Shown in pieces: positions 1 through 8,194 of a stretch of 64,000 bases of DNA. Position 1 is the first letter of the stretch, and each line of letters begins with the position of its first letter. Below the pieces are notes generated by a model, which was given only the letters and a program-made list of their open reading frames with translations, did no database searches and had not been told where the DNA came from. The position numbers and the translations under genes were made by a program. Origin of the DNA: Thiodiazotropha sp040507035 (GTDB lineage: Bacteria > Pseudomonadota > Gammaproteobacteria > Chromatiales > Chromatiaceae); assembly GCA_040507035.1 (NCBI GenBank), contig JBEVVR010000031.1, forward strand, positions 124,001 through 188,000, written 5' to 3'.

Positions 1-2
1 AG

Positions 3-173
3 GGAGTAATCTTAGCCACAAGGACACTTCACCACCCCCATGTCAAGGAGCAACCATTTACTCGCTATTTAGCAAACGTAGTGATTCCGGCAGACTTAAG
101 CTATGTCATAATTCGTGCGCACGACTCAATCCATCTCTATGGCGGTGTTACTAAGCGAGTACAACTGCCTTAG
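3..173 (+). CDS. C-terminal end of an unknown protein (5' truncated by window)
   Basis: A reading frame is open from the left edge to a TAG at 171-173 and encodes about 56 residues with protein-like composition, including histidines (HHPH) and an ending of the form HLYGGVTKRVQLP. There is no start codon in a plausible context, so the beginning lies before the window. I do not recognise the family. The Gly-Gly followed by an alternating beta-strand ending resembles the last strand of small periplasmic beta-sandwich proteins, but this is only an impression. It could also be a decayed gene end. Confidence 0.4.
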   Translation, partial: GVILATRTLHHPHVKEQPFTRYLANVVIPADLSYVIIRAHDSIHLYGGVTKRVQLP

Positions 174-639
174 CTCATAGATATATCTCTTTCTGTTACG
201 CCACGATTCGCAGCTATGGAACCGGTAAGCTGTTGCGATTTCTGGATCACACTGGCATTCGGTGCATCATCTGGGACCGTCTCTGTAAACCTATCCCTGC
301 GGCCAACGCTTGCCTAGACAACTCAAGTCTATAGAGACTCATGTGCTTAAATCGAGAGCGGAATCAATGGCTGAGTATCGTGAGTAATCTGCTATCTGTT
401 TAAGCTAAAAAGCATGAGATAACTGAAGGCATGTGGAACCTTATCGCTCAATTTTTAAATGGATTAATGAATTAACTTCATCAAACGGCTTAAACAAAGG
501 GCTGTCGTACTGTCTGAATTCTCAAAATATCACGCTGAAACAGTCCCATAGGTAATTCTACCACTTGCGCAAGCACCATTTTGGTCTATGTATTGTTAAT
601 AAGATTGTCATCTTGTTGTAGCAATGGGGTAAAGCGTTT
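174..639. other. Intergenic, nothing recognised
   Basis: All frames are broken by stops and no tRNA, transposase remnant or clear hairpin was seen. The last 20 bases hold a weak GGGGTAAAG ribosome-binding sequence for the gene at 640. Confidence 0.4.
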
Positions 640-1107
640 ATGCAAGCAAGGATTATCGGAGTGGTGTTGTTTCTATTCTCTGGTGCGCTACATTCGGCCG
701 GTGAACATGCCGCATGCCAAAAACCGAATGCCTATGAAGACTACAGTGCCAAAACACTGCTCTCCATAGCCCAAAGCTGTAAAGTCACTGAAGTTGCCGA
801 TCTCTTTTTCAATCGGGCAAACCATATACGCCGGGTGGAAAAGTATATCGATTTCGAACACAGTCTGCACAAACTGAAGGCGGGCGAGAACATCGCTTAT
901 ATCGATTCCTATCGTATACACATAGCTTTGGCCGAGGCTCTACTCTATAAGGGGCTTGAACCCCATGAACTCCAGACCTTGAACCAATTGAATCGCATCT
1001 ACGAACGCAGTGCCGAGATTGCAGAGCTACGCTTCAGGGGCTACGACCTGCTGGCGGACCGGCTTGAGCGACGGCTTAAACAGAATCCGCGAGTGCAGGA
1101 CGGCTGA
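640..1107 (+). CDS. Small exported protein of unknown function
   Basis: The 155-residue product starts with a short hydrophobic signal sequence (about residues 4-20, ending HSAGEHAAC). The mature part is mostly helical and charged, with repeated Arg/Glu-rich stretches (NRIYERSAEIAELR). Two cysteines (about residues 26 and 47) could form a disulfide in the periplasm. A mature Cys near residue 26 does not sit in a convincing lipobox. I do not recognise a family. It stands alone, with the next gene convergent, so its context says nothing about its role. Confidence 0.65.
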   Translation: MQARIIGVVLFLFSGALHSAGEHAACQKPNAYEDYSAKTLLSIAQSCKVTEVADLFFNRANHIRRVEKYIDFEHSLHKLKAGENIAYIDSYRIHIALAEALLYKGLEPHELQTLNQLNRIYERSAEIAELRFRGYDLLADRLERRLKQNPRVQDG

Positions 1108-1137
1108 ATCCCCGGCTAACGTTTTCCATAGGGGCTG

Positions 1138-1716
1138 TTAACGAAAGAGTTGAGAGACCGCTTTGAATTTTGGGTGATTTGCATCCGCCATCCACTCAAA
1201 GGCGACAGATTCACTATTGGTGATTTGCACGCCACTGTGGAGCATGCGCTTGATCGCGTTTTTACGGTGCAGGGGATTTCTAGAGGAGACGGCGTCCTCA
1301 ACCACGAAGACTTGATAGCCCCACTGCTGCAGGCCGGAAGCGGTCTGCAGAACGCAGATATGCGCCTCGAGGCCGACAATCACGATCTGTTTGCGATCTC
1401 CGTTTTCCGCCAACTCCTCTTCGAAACCGGGGGCGGTACAGCAGGAGAAGGTCAGCTTGTCCTTGGCCTTGGTGTGGGGGGGCAGGTGTTGAGCAATTTC
1501 CGGCAAAGTGTTTCCCAAGCCCTTGCCGTAGTGTTCCGATAGGATGATCGGAACGTCGAGTTGACTCGCGGCCTGGCTGAGTCTGATGATGTTCTTTACC
1601 ATCTGATCAAGGTCGGGCTTTGGCATCGCCTTGGTAAGCCGTTCCTGGGTATTGACGATAAGTAGCTGACTCCTGGTGGCATGCGTCAGCGGTAGCGCGC
1701 ACTTGCTTATAGACAT
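1138..1716 (-). CDS. Isochorismatase/cysteine hydrolase-family protein with an altered catalytic Asp
   Basis: The 192-residue alpha/beta protein belongs to the ISOC1/2- and YcaC-like branch of the isochorismatase superfamily. The conserved lysine (K87 in KDKLTF) and nucleophilic cysteine (C121 in GLEAHICVLQ) are present. The first strand reads LLIVNTQERL, where the family has hydrophobic-D-x-Q, so the usual catalytic aspartate is asparagine (N22, codon AAT). The start chosen is the ATG at 1716 because GAGGGAG lies just upstream of it. A GTG four codons earlier is the alternative. Members usually hydrolyse small amides or esters. The substrate here is unknown, and the D-to-N change may mean it no longer hydrolyses. 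Confidence 0.85.
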   Translation of the reverse strand: MSISKCALPLTHATRSQLLIVNTQERLTKAMPKPDLDQMVKNIIRLSQAASQLDVPIILSEHYGKGLGNTLPEIAQHLPPHTKAKDKLTFSCCTAPGFEEELAENGDRKQIVIVGLEAHICVLQTASGLQQWGYQVFVVEDAVSSRNPLHRKNAIKRMLHSGVQITNSESVAFEWMADANHPKFKAVSQLFR

Positions 1717-1786
1717 GGTCTCCCTCACTTTTTAGTTATTCGCTGTGCTGCGAAAGGCAACCGGGGAGCAGCAACAGGCTATGTGG

Positions 1787-2455
1787 TTAAAACTCAAACT
1801 CCACGGGTGCTGGGGCGTTGATCAAAGGTGCCAGCTCCGTTTCCAAAATGCTCTCTTCCTGAAATACCTTGTCTGCATGCCGGGTGATCAGCATGCACTC
1901 CATCACCGGTGCAGTACCGATGACGACAAACAATCGCCCGCCCTGTTTGAGTTGTTGACGAAAGATCTCGGCCTGTTGGCTGCTAGGCAGGGATCCAGTG
2001 ACCGCGATGGCGTCAAATGGCGCCTCTGCAATGGGAGCCGCGAGGGCGTCGCCGCTTAGCAGGGTTACATTGTCGATGCCTTGCTCTTCGAGTCGCTGTT
2101 TCGCCTGGTCGGTGAACTCACTATGCATGTCTATAGTCACCACCTGTTGAGCCAGGTTTGCGAGACAGGCGGTGAGGTAGCCGCTGCCGGTTCCCACTTC
2201 CAATACCCTGTCGCTAGGCCGAATAGCCAGCGCCTGCATCAGCTTGGCTTCAATGCGGGGGAACATCATATGCTCACCCTGACCGATGGGAATCTCGGTA
2301 TCGGCATAGGCGAGATGCTGATACTGCTGCGGAACAAACTGCTCTCTGGGGAGGGTCTCCATTAACGACAGGACGCGTTGGTCGAGGACATCCCAGGGTC
2401 GGATCTGTTGTTCAACCATGTTGAAACGCGCTTTTTCAGAGCTGCTTGCCATCAT
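1787..2455 (-). CDS. pcm: Protein-L-isoaspartate O-methyltransferase family protein
   Basis: The 222-residue class I SAM-dependent methyltransferase has the motif I sequence VLEVGTGSGYLT at about residues 84-95 and the Pcm-type N-terminus RFNMVEQQIRPWDVLD. The enzyme transfers a methyl group to the carboxyl of L-isoaspartyl residues so that damaged proteins can be repaired. The RPWDVLD-type N-terminus marks the gammaproteobacterial second paralog, often found away from surE. Here too no surE, nlpD or rpoS is adjacent. An AGGA precedes the tandem ATG codons by nine bases. It is probably monocistronic. Confidence 0.9.
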   Translation of the reverse strand: MMASSSEKARFNMVEQQIRPWDVLDQRVLSLMETLPREQFVPQQYQHLAYADTEIPIGQGEHMMFPRIEAKLMQALAIRPSDRVLEVGTGSGYLTACLANLAQQVVTIDMHSEFTDQAKQRLEEQGIDNVTLLSGDALAAPIAEAPFDAIAVTGSLPSSQQAEIFRQQLKQGGRLFVVIGTAPVMECMLITRHADKVFQEESILETELAPLINAPAPVEFEF

Positions 2456-2751
2456 GCAAAATATCCTGGTCTAAATTGTGGTTATTGATAGGGCAGAACG
2501 CTAAGACTACGGATTTTGTCTCCCCCGGGCAAGATTCTCCGCTGGGTAGTGCCGGGATGACGGGCCGAGATTCCACCCCATTGCTGAGGGTATTCTACAG
2601 CTGACTCCCCAGATCGAAGGCTATTTCGTTGCGATCAGAAATACTTAACATAATGATTTAATTGCTATTTATTTTCTGCAGGGGTAGTGCGGGTCAGGGT
2701 TTGAGAGCGGCTCTCTGAGTCTATCATGGGTGGTGGATTCAAGTTATTTGG

Positions 2752-2779
2752 TTGGTCTCGGGCAGATTCGGGTTATACT
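2752..2779 (+). promoter_or_regulatory. Sigma-70-type promoter of thiC
   Basis: TTGGTC (2752-2757) and TATACT (2774-2779) are separated by 16 bases. The expected transcription start is about seven bases later, immediately before the riboswitch begins, which supports the call. Confidence 0.6.
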
Positions 2780-2788
2780 GCAGTTCAT

Positions 2789-2876
2789 ACGCTGGGGGTG
2801 CTCGTAACAGGGGCTGTCACGGGCTGAGAAAGACCCTTACTACCTGATCCGGTTAATACCGGCGGAGGGAAGCTGG
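2789..2876 (+). promoter_or_regulatory. TPP riboswitch (THI element)
   Basis: The sequence shows the conserved thiamin-pyrophosphate aptamer blocks in order: GGGGGTGC at about 2793, CTGAGA at 2824, ACCC at 2833, ACCTGATCCGG at 2842 and the closing CGGAGGGAA near 2862-2871. It lies 46 bases before thiC, so it most likely represses thiC when TPP is plentiful, by sequestering the ribosome-binding site or by termination. No strong terminator hairpin with a T-run was seen, so translational control is the likelier mode. Confidence 0.95.
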
Positions 2877-2922
2877 AACCTGCTGGGCTCTCCTTCACCT
2901 CTGCCACAGCGAGGTTTCCTGC

Positions 2923-4812
2923 ATGAGTGCAATCCCTGAGGAGTTCATTAATAAGACCGCGAACCTGTCGGAAGCGGTGACACGTCCCTTTTACCACTCT
3001 CGCAAGATCTATGTGCAAGGCTCGCGTCCCGATATCCGTGTGCCCATGCGTGAGATCAGTCAGGAGGTGACCGCCGCCAGCTTTGGCGAAGAGGCCAATC
3101 CACCGATTCCGCTATACGATACCTCCGGGCCCTTTACCGATCCCGAACACAAGATCGACCTGATGAAGGGTATGCCCGACCTGCGCTCCCGTTGGATTGA
3201 GGAGCGTGGCGATACCGAGCAGCTGGCAGGCCCAAGCTCCGACTACGGCAGGGCCAGGCAGACCGATCCCGAACTTGCCCAGCTCCGTTTCGAACATATC
3301 CACGCCCCGCGGCGGGCAAAAGCGGGATGCAATGTTAGCCAGATGCACTACGCCCGCCAGGGCATCATCACCCCGGAGATGGAGTTCGTTGCCATTCGTG
3401 AGAATTGCCGGCTGCAGGAGCTGCGCCAGGATCCGCGCTACGCCAAGCTGCTGCGCCAGCATTCAGGGGAGGCATTCGGCGCCCATATACCCGACGAAAT
3501 TACCCCTGAGTTCGTGCGTTCGGAGCTGGCGGCCGGACGGGCGATCATTCCCGCCAATATCAACCATCCTGAACTCGAGCCGATGATTATCGGCCGCAAC
3601 TTCCGGGTCAAGATCAACACCAACATCGGCAACAGCGCCATCACCTCCTCGATCGAGGAGGAGGTGGAGAAGATGGCCTGGTCGGCCCGCTGGGGTGGTG
3701 ACACCCTGATGGATCTCTCCACCGGTGACAATATTCACGAGACCCGGGAGTGGATCCTGCGCAATGCCCCCATGCCCATCGGCACCGTGCCCATCTACCA
3801 GGCCCTGGAGAAGGTCAATGGCAAGGCGGAGGAGCTCAGCTGGGAGATCATGCGCGATACCCTGATCGAACAGGCGGAGCAGGGGGTTGACTATTTCACC
3901 ATCCATGCCGGAGTGAGGCTTGCCTATGTGCCCCTCACCGCCGAGCGGGTCACTGGTATCGTCTCCCGGGGTGGATCGATCCTCGCCAAGTGGTGCCTGG
4001 CCCACCACCAGGAGAACTTTCTCTATACCCACTTTGAAGAGATCTGCGAGATCATGAAGGCCTACGACGTGGCCTTCTCCCTGGGTGACGGTCTGCGTCC
4101 CGGTTGTCTGGCCGACGCCAACGATGCCGCCCAGTTTGGTGAGTTGGAGACTCTGGGCGAGCTGACCAAAATCGCCTGGGAGCATGACGTGCAGGTGATG
4201 ATCGAGGGCCCAGGGCATGTACCGATGCAGATGATCAAGGAGAACATGGACAAGGAGCTGGAGGAGTGCTTCGAGGCGCCCTTCTACACCCTCGGTCCCT
4301 TGGTCACCGATATCTCTCCCGGTTATGATCACTTCAGTTCCGGCATCGGTGCCGCCCAGATCGGTTGGTACGGTACCGCCATGCTCTGCTATGTGACCCC
4401 CAAGGAGCACCTGGGGCTACCTAACAAGGAGGATGTGCGCGAAGGCATCATCACCTACAAAATTGCTGCCCACGCCGCCGATCTGGCCAAGGGCTTTCCC
4501 GGTGCCCAGCTACAGGACAACGCCATGTCAAAGGCGCGCTTCGAGTTCCGTTGGGACGACCAGTTCGCCCTCAGCCTCGATCCTGAAAAGGCGATGGCGT
4601 TTCATGACGAGACCCTGCCCCACCAGGCCCACAAAGTGGCCCATTTCTGCTCCATGTGCGGTCCCCACTTCTGCTCCATGAAGATCACCCAGGATGTGCG
4701 CGATTATGCCCGCAAACAGGGAGTGGCGGAGGAGGAGGCGCTGAAGCGGGGCATGCAGGAGAAGGCGGTGGAGTTCAAGCGGCAGGGTTCTGAACTCTAT
4801 AAAGAGTTATGA
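2923..4812 (+). CDS. thiC: Phosphomethylpyrimidine synthase
   Basis: This radical-SAM enzyme converts aminoimidazole ribotide to HMP phosphate, the pyrimidine half of thiamin. The 629-residue length matches proteobacterial ThiC (about 630). The core FIGPGHVPM-like segment (EGPGHVPMQMI) and the C-terminal cluster-binding CSMCGPHFC motif (CX2CX4C) are intact. The start at 2923 gives the family-typical N-terminus, with GAGG about ten bases before the ATG. It is preceded by the TPP riboswitch and followed by a repeat element, not by other thi genes, so it appears to be a single-gene unit. Confidence 0.98.
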   Translation: MSAIPEEFINKTANLSEAVTRPFYHSRKIYVQGSRPDIRVPMREISQEVTAASFGEEANPPIPLYDTSGPFTDPEHKIDLMKGMPDLRSRWIEERGDTEQLAGPSSDYGRARQTDPELAQLRFEHIHAPRRAKAGCNVSQMHYARQGIITPEMEFVAIRENCRLQELRQDPRYAKLLRQHSGEAFGAHIPDEITPEFVRSELAAGRAIIPANINHPELEPMIIGRNFRVKINTNIGNSAITSSIEEEVEKMAWSARWGGDTLMDLSTGDNIHETREWILRNAPMPIGTVPIYQALEKVNGKAEELSWEIMRDTLIEQAEQGVDYFTIHAGVRLAYVPLTAERVTGIVSRGGSILAKWCLAHHQENFLYTHFEEICEIMKAYDVAFSLGDGLRPGCLADANDAAQFGELETLGELTKIAWEHDVQVMIEGPGHVPMQMIKENMDKELEECFEAPFYTLGPLVTDISPGYDHFSSGIGAAQIGWYGTAMLCYVTPKEHLGLPNKEDVREGIITYKIAAHAADLAKGFPGAQLQDNAMSKARFEFRWDDQFALSLDPEKAMAFHDETLPHQAHKVAHFCSMCGPHFCSMKITQDVRDYARKQGVAEEEALKRGMQEKAVEFKRQGSELYKEL

Positions 4813-4848
4813 ATGGGTGGTGTGCGGCAGGCCGCAGGCTTGTTTGGA

Positions 4849-5009
4849 TCCCCCTCTCCCTGCCCTCTCCCGCAAGGGGAGAGGGGACGCTCCTATCTAG
4901 TGCATCGAAAACTTCATGCTAGGTGAACCATACAAGCTGCTTGGTTAGGATCAGCCCTGATCAGTGTATTCCCTCTCCCCTCGCGGGAGAGGGCCAGGGA
5001 GAGGGGGAA
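4849..5009. repeat. Paired inverted-repeat (REPIN-like) element, copy A
   Basis: Two arms of about 40 bases (4849-4887 and 4970-5009) are near-perfect reverse complements built on CCCTCTCCC. Each arm also folds on itself (CCCTCTCCC-GCAA-GGGGAGAGGG). They enclose a spacer of about 82 bases. A second copy with the same arms and a diverged spacer lies at 21841-22003. The shared sequence continues to the right as GTGAGC..GCGAAC. Its position right after thiC suggests it may also act as a terminator. Confidence 0.8.
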
Positions 5010-5071
5010 TCAACAGGGAATGTGAGCGAAGCGAACCCAATAATTTAAAATTCAACATTCAAAATCAAAAA

Positions 5072-5764
5072 ATGCTCCGCCTAGACCGCTACCTGAGCAA
5101 CGCTACTACCCTGACCCGGTCCCAGGCCCAGCGGGCGCTGCGTGGCGGGCGGGTGTCGGTGGATGGCGAGATTGTGAAGCAGGGTGCCACCCAGGTCTCT
5201 ACGGATGCGAGGGTGATGCTCGATGGTGTTGCGGTCGGGCCACCACTGCCGCGCTATTTCATGCTCAATAAACCCATGGGTGTGGTTTGCGCCACCCGGG
5301 ACCCTGGTCAGAGGACGGTGCTGGATCTTTTCGATCTTCCCAATCCTGAGAGGCTCCACATCGCCGGGCGGCTTGACATCGATACCTCAGGCTTGGTGCT
5401 GGTGACCGACGACGGCCAGTGGTCCCACAGAATCACCGCGCCCTCGAGCCATTGCCCTAAGTGCTATCGGGTCACCCTCGCCGAGCCCCTGGGGGACGAG
5501 TATGCCTCAAGGCTGGCTGCGGGTCTGCAGCTCAGGGGTGAGAGTAAACCCACAAGACCCGCGACCCTTGAAAAGCTCTCCGAATCGGAACTGCGTCTGA
5601 CCATCACCGAAGGCAGGTATCATCAGGTGAAGCGCATGTTCGCGGTGCTTGGAAACCGTGTGCTGGCACTCCACAGGGAGTCGATTGGAGATTTGCATCT
5701 CGACCCGTCCCTCGAACCAGGTAGCTATCGTCCATTGCTGGCACAAGAGATTGCATTGTTCTAG
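5072..5764 (+). CDS. rsuA: 16S rRNA pseudouridine(516) synthase
   Basis: The 230-residue protein has an N-terminal S4 RNA-binding domain (about 1-60) and a pseudouridine synthase domain. The motif GRLDIDTSGLVL places the catalytic aspartate at residue 102, the same position as in E. coli RsuA, and RYHQVKRMFA near the C-terminus is typical of the RsuA/RluB/E/F group. It modifies U516 of 16S rRNA. The frame is open further upstream but that part lies in the repeat element, so the ATG at 5072 is used. The region before it is A-rich and lacks a clear Shine-Dalgarno sequence. Confidence 0.93.
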   Translation: MLRLDRYLSNATTLTRSQAQRALRGGRVSVDGEIVKQGATQVSTDARVMLDGVAVGPPLPRYFMLNKPMGVVCATRDPGQRTVLDLFDLPNPERLHIAGRLDIDTSGLVLVTDDGQWSHRITAPSSHCPKCYRVTLAEPLGDEYASRLAAGLQLRGESKPTRPATLEKLSESELRLTITEGRYHQVKRMFAVLGNRVLALHRESIGDLHLDPSLEPGSYRPLLAQEIALF

Positions 5765-6027
5765 GGCATGTTAACAGGCCCTAAATAAAACAGGGTTTTA
5801 CCCGATTGTCCTAAAGTTCTAGGATGTGTTGGCCGACCTTTTAAGTAATCTATCAGCTTGCGGGTAGGGACGTGTGTGCATAAAGGTCATGAGCCGGCGC
5901 TTCCGGGTGCCGGATCTACCTATTAACCACAAGTGCTGCAAGGAACGGATGACCTGGCGCTGTGTACGATTAGCCGACGCTTATCGAGCATCTCTTTTCA
6001 GTCAGGGTTAATTCAAGAGGTATTGCA

Positions 6028-8169
6028 GTGCGGGTGAAGGGGTCAATAGAAAAACCTCAAGCGGGTGATTTTTCCCAGCAAGACCTGGTGCATCTACAAG
6101 AAGTGATCGAGGCGTGCGATGTCGGCCTCTGTCTGTTGAATGCGCAACGCCAAGTTGTTGCCTGGAACCGGCACCTTGCAGAGAGTGCCGGTAAATCGGA
6201 TCATGAGGGACTGTTGCGTCCCCTCGAAGCGCTGATTCCTCAATTGGCCGGACCACGCTTCTCAAAAATGGTGCTCAACGCCATTCAGGCCCCCCAAGCC
6301 GATGGAACCCTGCAGACCTATTTCTCTGCGGAGAACACCCGCCACCTTTTCAATGTCGACGAGAATCGGTTCTTACAGGTCAGTGTGAAACCGCTGGCGA
6401 TGCATCCGGGTTTCTGTCTGGTGCAGATCAGTGATAATGACGACAAGCTGGCCAGACAGGAGCAGCTGCATTCCGCCGGCATGGCGGATCAACGGACTCG
6501 GGCCATGCTCTCCTCGGTGGAGGATGCGGTGATCCTGCTCGATGCCGCCGGTAATATTGAGTTTGCCAACCTGGCCGCCGAGGGCATGACCGGCTATCAG
6601 AGCCGGCAGATGGTGGGACAGCAATTGATAACGGTCTACCGGGTAATCGATGAGACGGAATCGGAGCAAAACCCCCTCTCACTGGATGAGATCGTTCAGA
6701 GCGAAGGCAGGCAACTGGTCCTCAAGCACAGGGAGGGACCGAGTTTGCCTATTCAGCAGTCGATTACCCGACTCAGGGATGAAACGGGAACGCTGGAGAG
6801 CCTGGTGCTGGTGTTCAAGGACACCAGCCAATCCCGTAAGCTGGCGGCACAATTGAATTGGCAATCAAGCCACGATCCGGTCACCCGACTCTACAACCGG
6901 GGTGAGTTCGATCGTCAACTGGCAAGATTGCTGGAGCAGACAGCGATCGAGGGCGGTGAGCACTGTCTGCTCTATCTCGATGTGGATCGTTTCAAAATCG
7001 TCAATGACAACTGTGGTCATGCCGCGGGGGATGAGCTGTTGCGACAGCTGGCCAGCTTGATCAAACGTTCCATTCGCAACAGCGACCTACTCGCCAGACT
7101 GGGCGGTGACGAGTTCGGCATCTTGCTCTGCCAATGCTCAATACAAGCTGCCGAGCGCATTGCGGAGACCATACGCCATTCGGTTCAAGGTTTTCGATTC
7201 GTCTTCGGGGAGAAGAGCTTCTCTCAGAGCATCAGTATCGGCATGGTGCCCATCGACAAGCAGTCAGAAGATCTGGAACAGGTATTGAGCTATGCCGATT
7301 CGGCCTGTTTCTCCGCCAAGGATGAGGGCAGAAACAAGGTTCACATCTTCGATCCGGTGAGTAGTCCCGCCGCCAAGCGACATGGTGAGGCGAAGTGGGT
7401 TACCCATATACGCAGTGCCCTGGAAGAGGACCGGTTCACCCTCTTTGTGCAGCCGATCAAGTCGATCAACAACACACAAGCATCGGATCATGTGGAGGTG
7501 TTGATCCGCATGTTGGACGACGCGGGGGAGCTGATTCTACCCGGTGCTTTTATTCCAGCGGCGGAGCGGTTCGACCTGATGCCGAATATCGATCGATGGG
7601 TAATCGATCACTTGATTCACCATATCGTCAGCAACCGGGATGAGTGTCTTGCCGCCGGCCGGCGTTTCTTTGTCAATCTATCGGGTCACTCCCTGTGTGA
7701 CGATGAGGTGTTACAGATGATCCTGGAGAGAATTCGCCAGCATCAGATCCCCAAAGGGATGCTCTGTTTCGAGGTGACGGAGACCGCGGCGATTTCCAAT
7801 CTCACCTCGGCGGAGCACTTCATGCGAACCCTGCAGCGATTCGGTTGCGAATTTGCCCTCGATGACTTTGGTAGCGGTCTCTCCTCATTCGGTTATCTAA
7901 AGCAGCTGCCTGTGGAGTATCTGAAGATCGATGGTGCATTCGTCAAAGAGATGCTGGAGAACGCAATTGACGATTCGATGGTGGATGCGATCAATCGCAT
8001 CGGTCACATCATGGGCTTGGAGACCATCGCCGAGTTCGTGGAAAACGAAAGGGTCTTGCGTCGTCTGCAGGATATGGGTATCGACTATGCCCAGGGTTTC
8101 GGTGTCTGCCGGCCGTTCCCCATCGAACGCTTGTTCACCACGGATGTAGATCAGCCAGTAGAGGATTGA
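6028..8169 (+). CDS. PAS-PAS-GGDEF-EAL cyclic-di-GMP signalling protein
   Basis: The 713-residue cytoplasmic protein has two PAS-like segments (about 25-135 and 155-275), a GGDEF domain and an EAL domain. The GGDEF signature is intact at residues 359-363 and is preceded five residues upstream by RNSD, the inhibitory-site RxxD. The EAL signature reads EVL at about 490-492, a common active variant, and DDFGSG (about 611-616) and the later ETIAEFVE segment are present. Both cyclase and phosphodiesterase activity are therefore possible. Translation begins at a GTG with AAGAGG eight bases upstream. No transmembrane segment was seen. The ligand of the PAS domains is unknown. Confidence 0.93.
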   Translation: MRVKGSIEKPQAGDFSQQDLVHLQEVIEACDVGLCLLNAQRQVVAWNRHLAESAGKSDHEGLLRPLEALIPQLAGPRFSKMVLNAIQAPQADGTLQTYFSAENTRHLFNVDENRFLQVSVKPLAMHPGFCLVQISDNDDKLARQEQLHSAGMADQRTRAMLSSVEDAVILLDAAGNIEFANLAAEGMTGYQSRQMVGQQLITVYRVIDETESEQNPLSLDEIVQSEGRQLVLKHREGPSLPIQQSITRLRDETGTLESLVLVFKDTSQSRKLAAQLNWQSSHDPVTRLYNRGEFDRQLARLLEQTAIEGGEHCLLYLDVDRFKIVNDNCGHAAGDELLRQLASLIKRSIRNSDLLARLGGDEFGILLCQCSIQAAERIAETIRHSVQGFRFVFGEKSFSQSISIGMVPIDKQSEDLEQVLSYADSACFSAKDEGRNKVHIFDPVSSPAAKRHGEAKWVTHIRSALEEDRFTLFVQPIKSINNTQASDHVEVLIRMLDDAGELILPGAFIPAAERFDLMPNIDRWVIDHLIHHIVSNRDECLAAGRRFFVNLSGHSLCDDEVLQMILERIRQHQIPKGMLCFEVTETAAISNLTSAEHFMRTLQRFGCEFALDDFGSGLSSFGYLKQLPVEYLKIDGAFVKEMLENAIDDSMVDAINRIGHIMGLETIAEFVENERVLRRLQDMGIDYAQGFGVCRPFPIERLFTTDVDQPVED

Positions 8170-8194
8170 GCACCGCTTGCAGTCGGTCTTGACC

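Noticed and set aside
3463..4410. Long open frame on the minus strand inside thiC
   Set aside because: It is a shadow of the GC-rich thiC coding strand, with His/Gly-rich composition and no ribosome-binding site.
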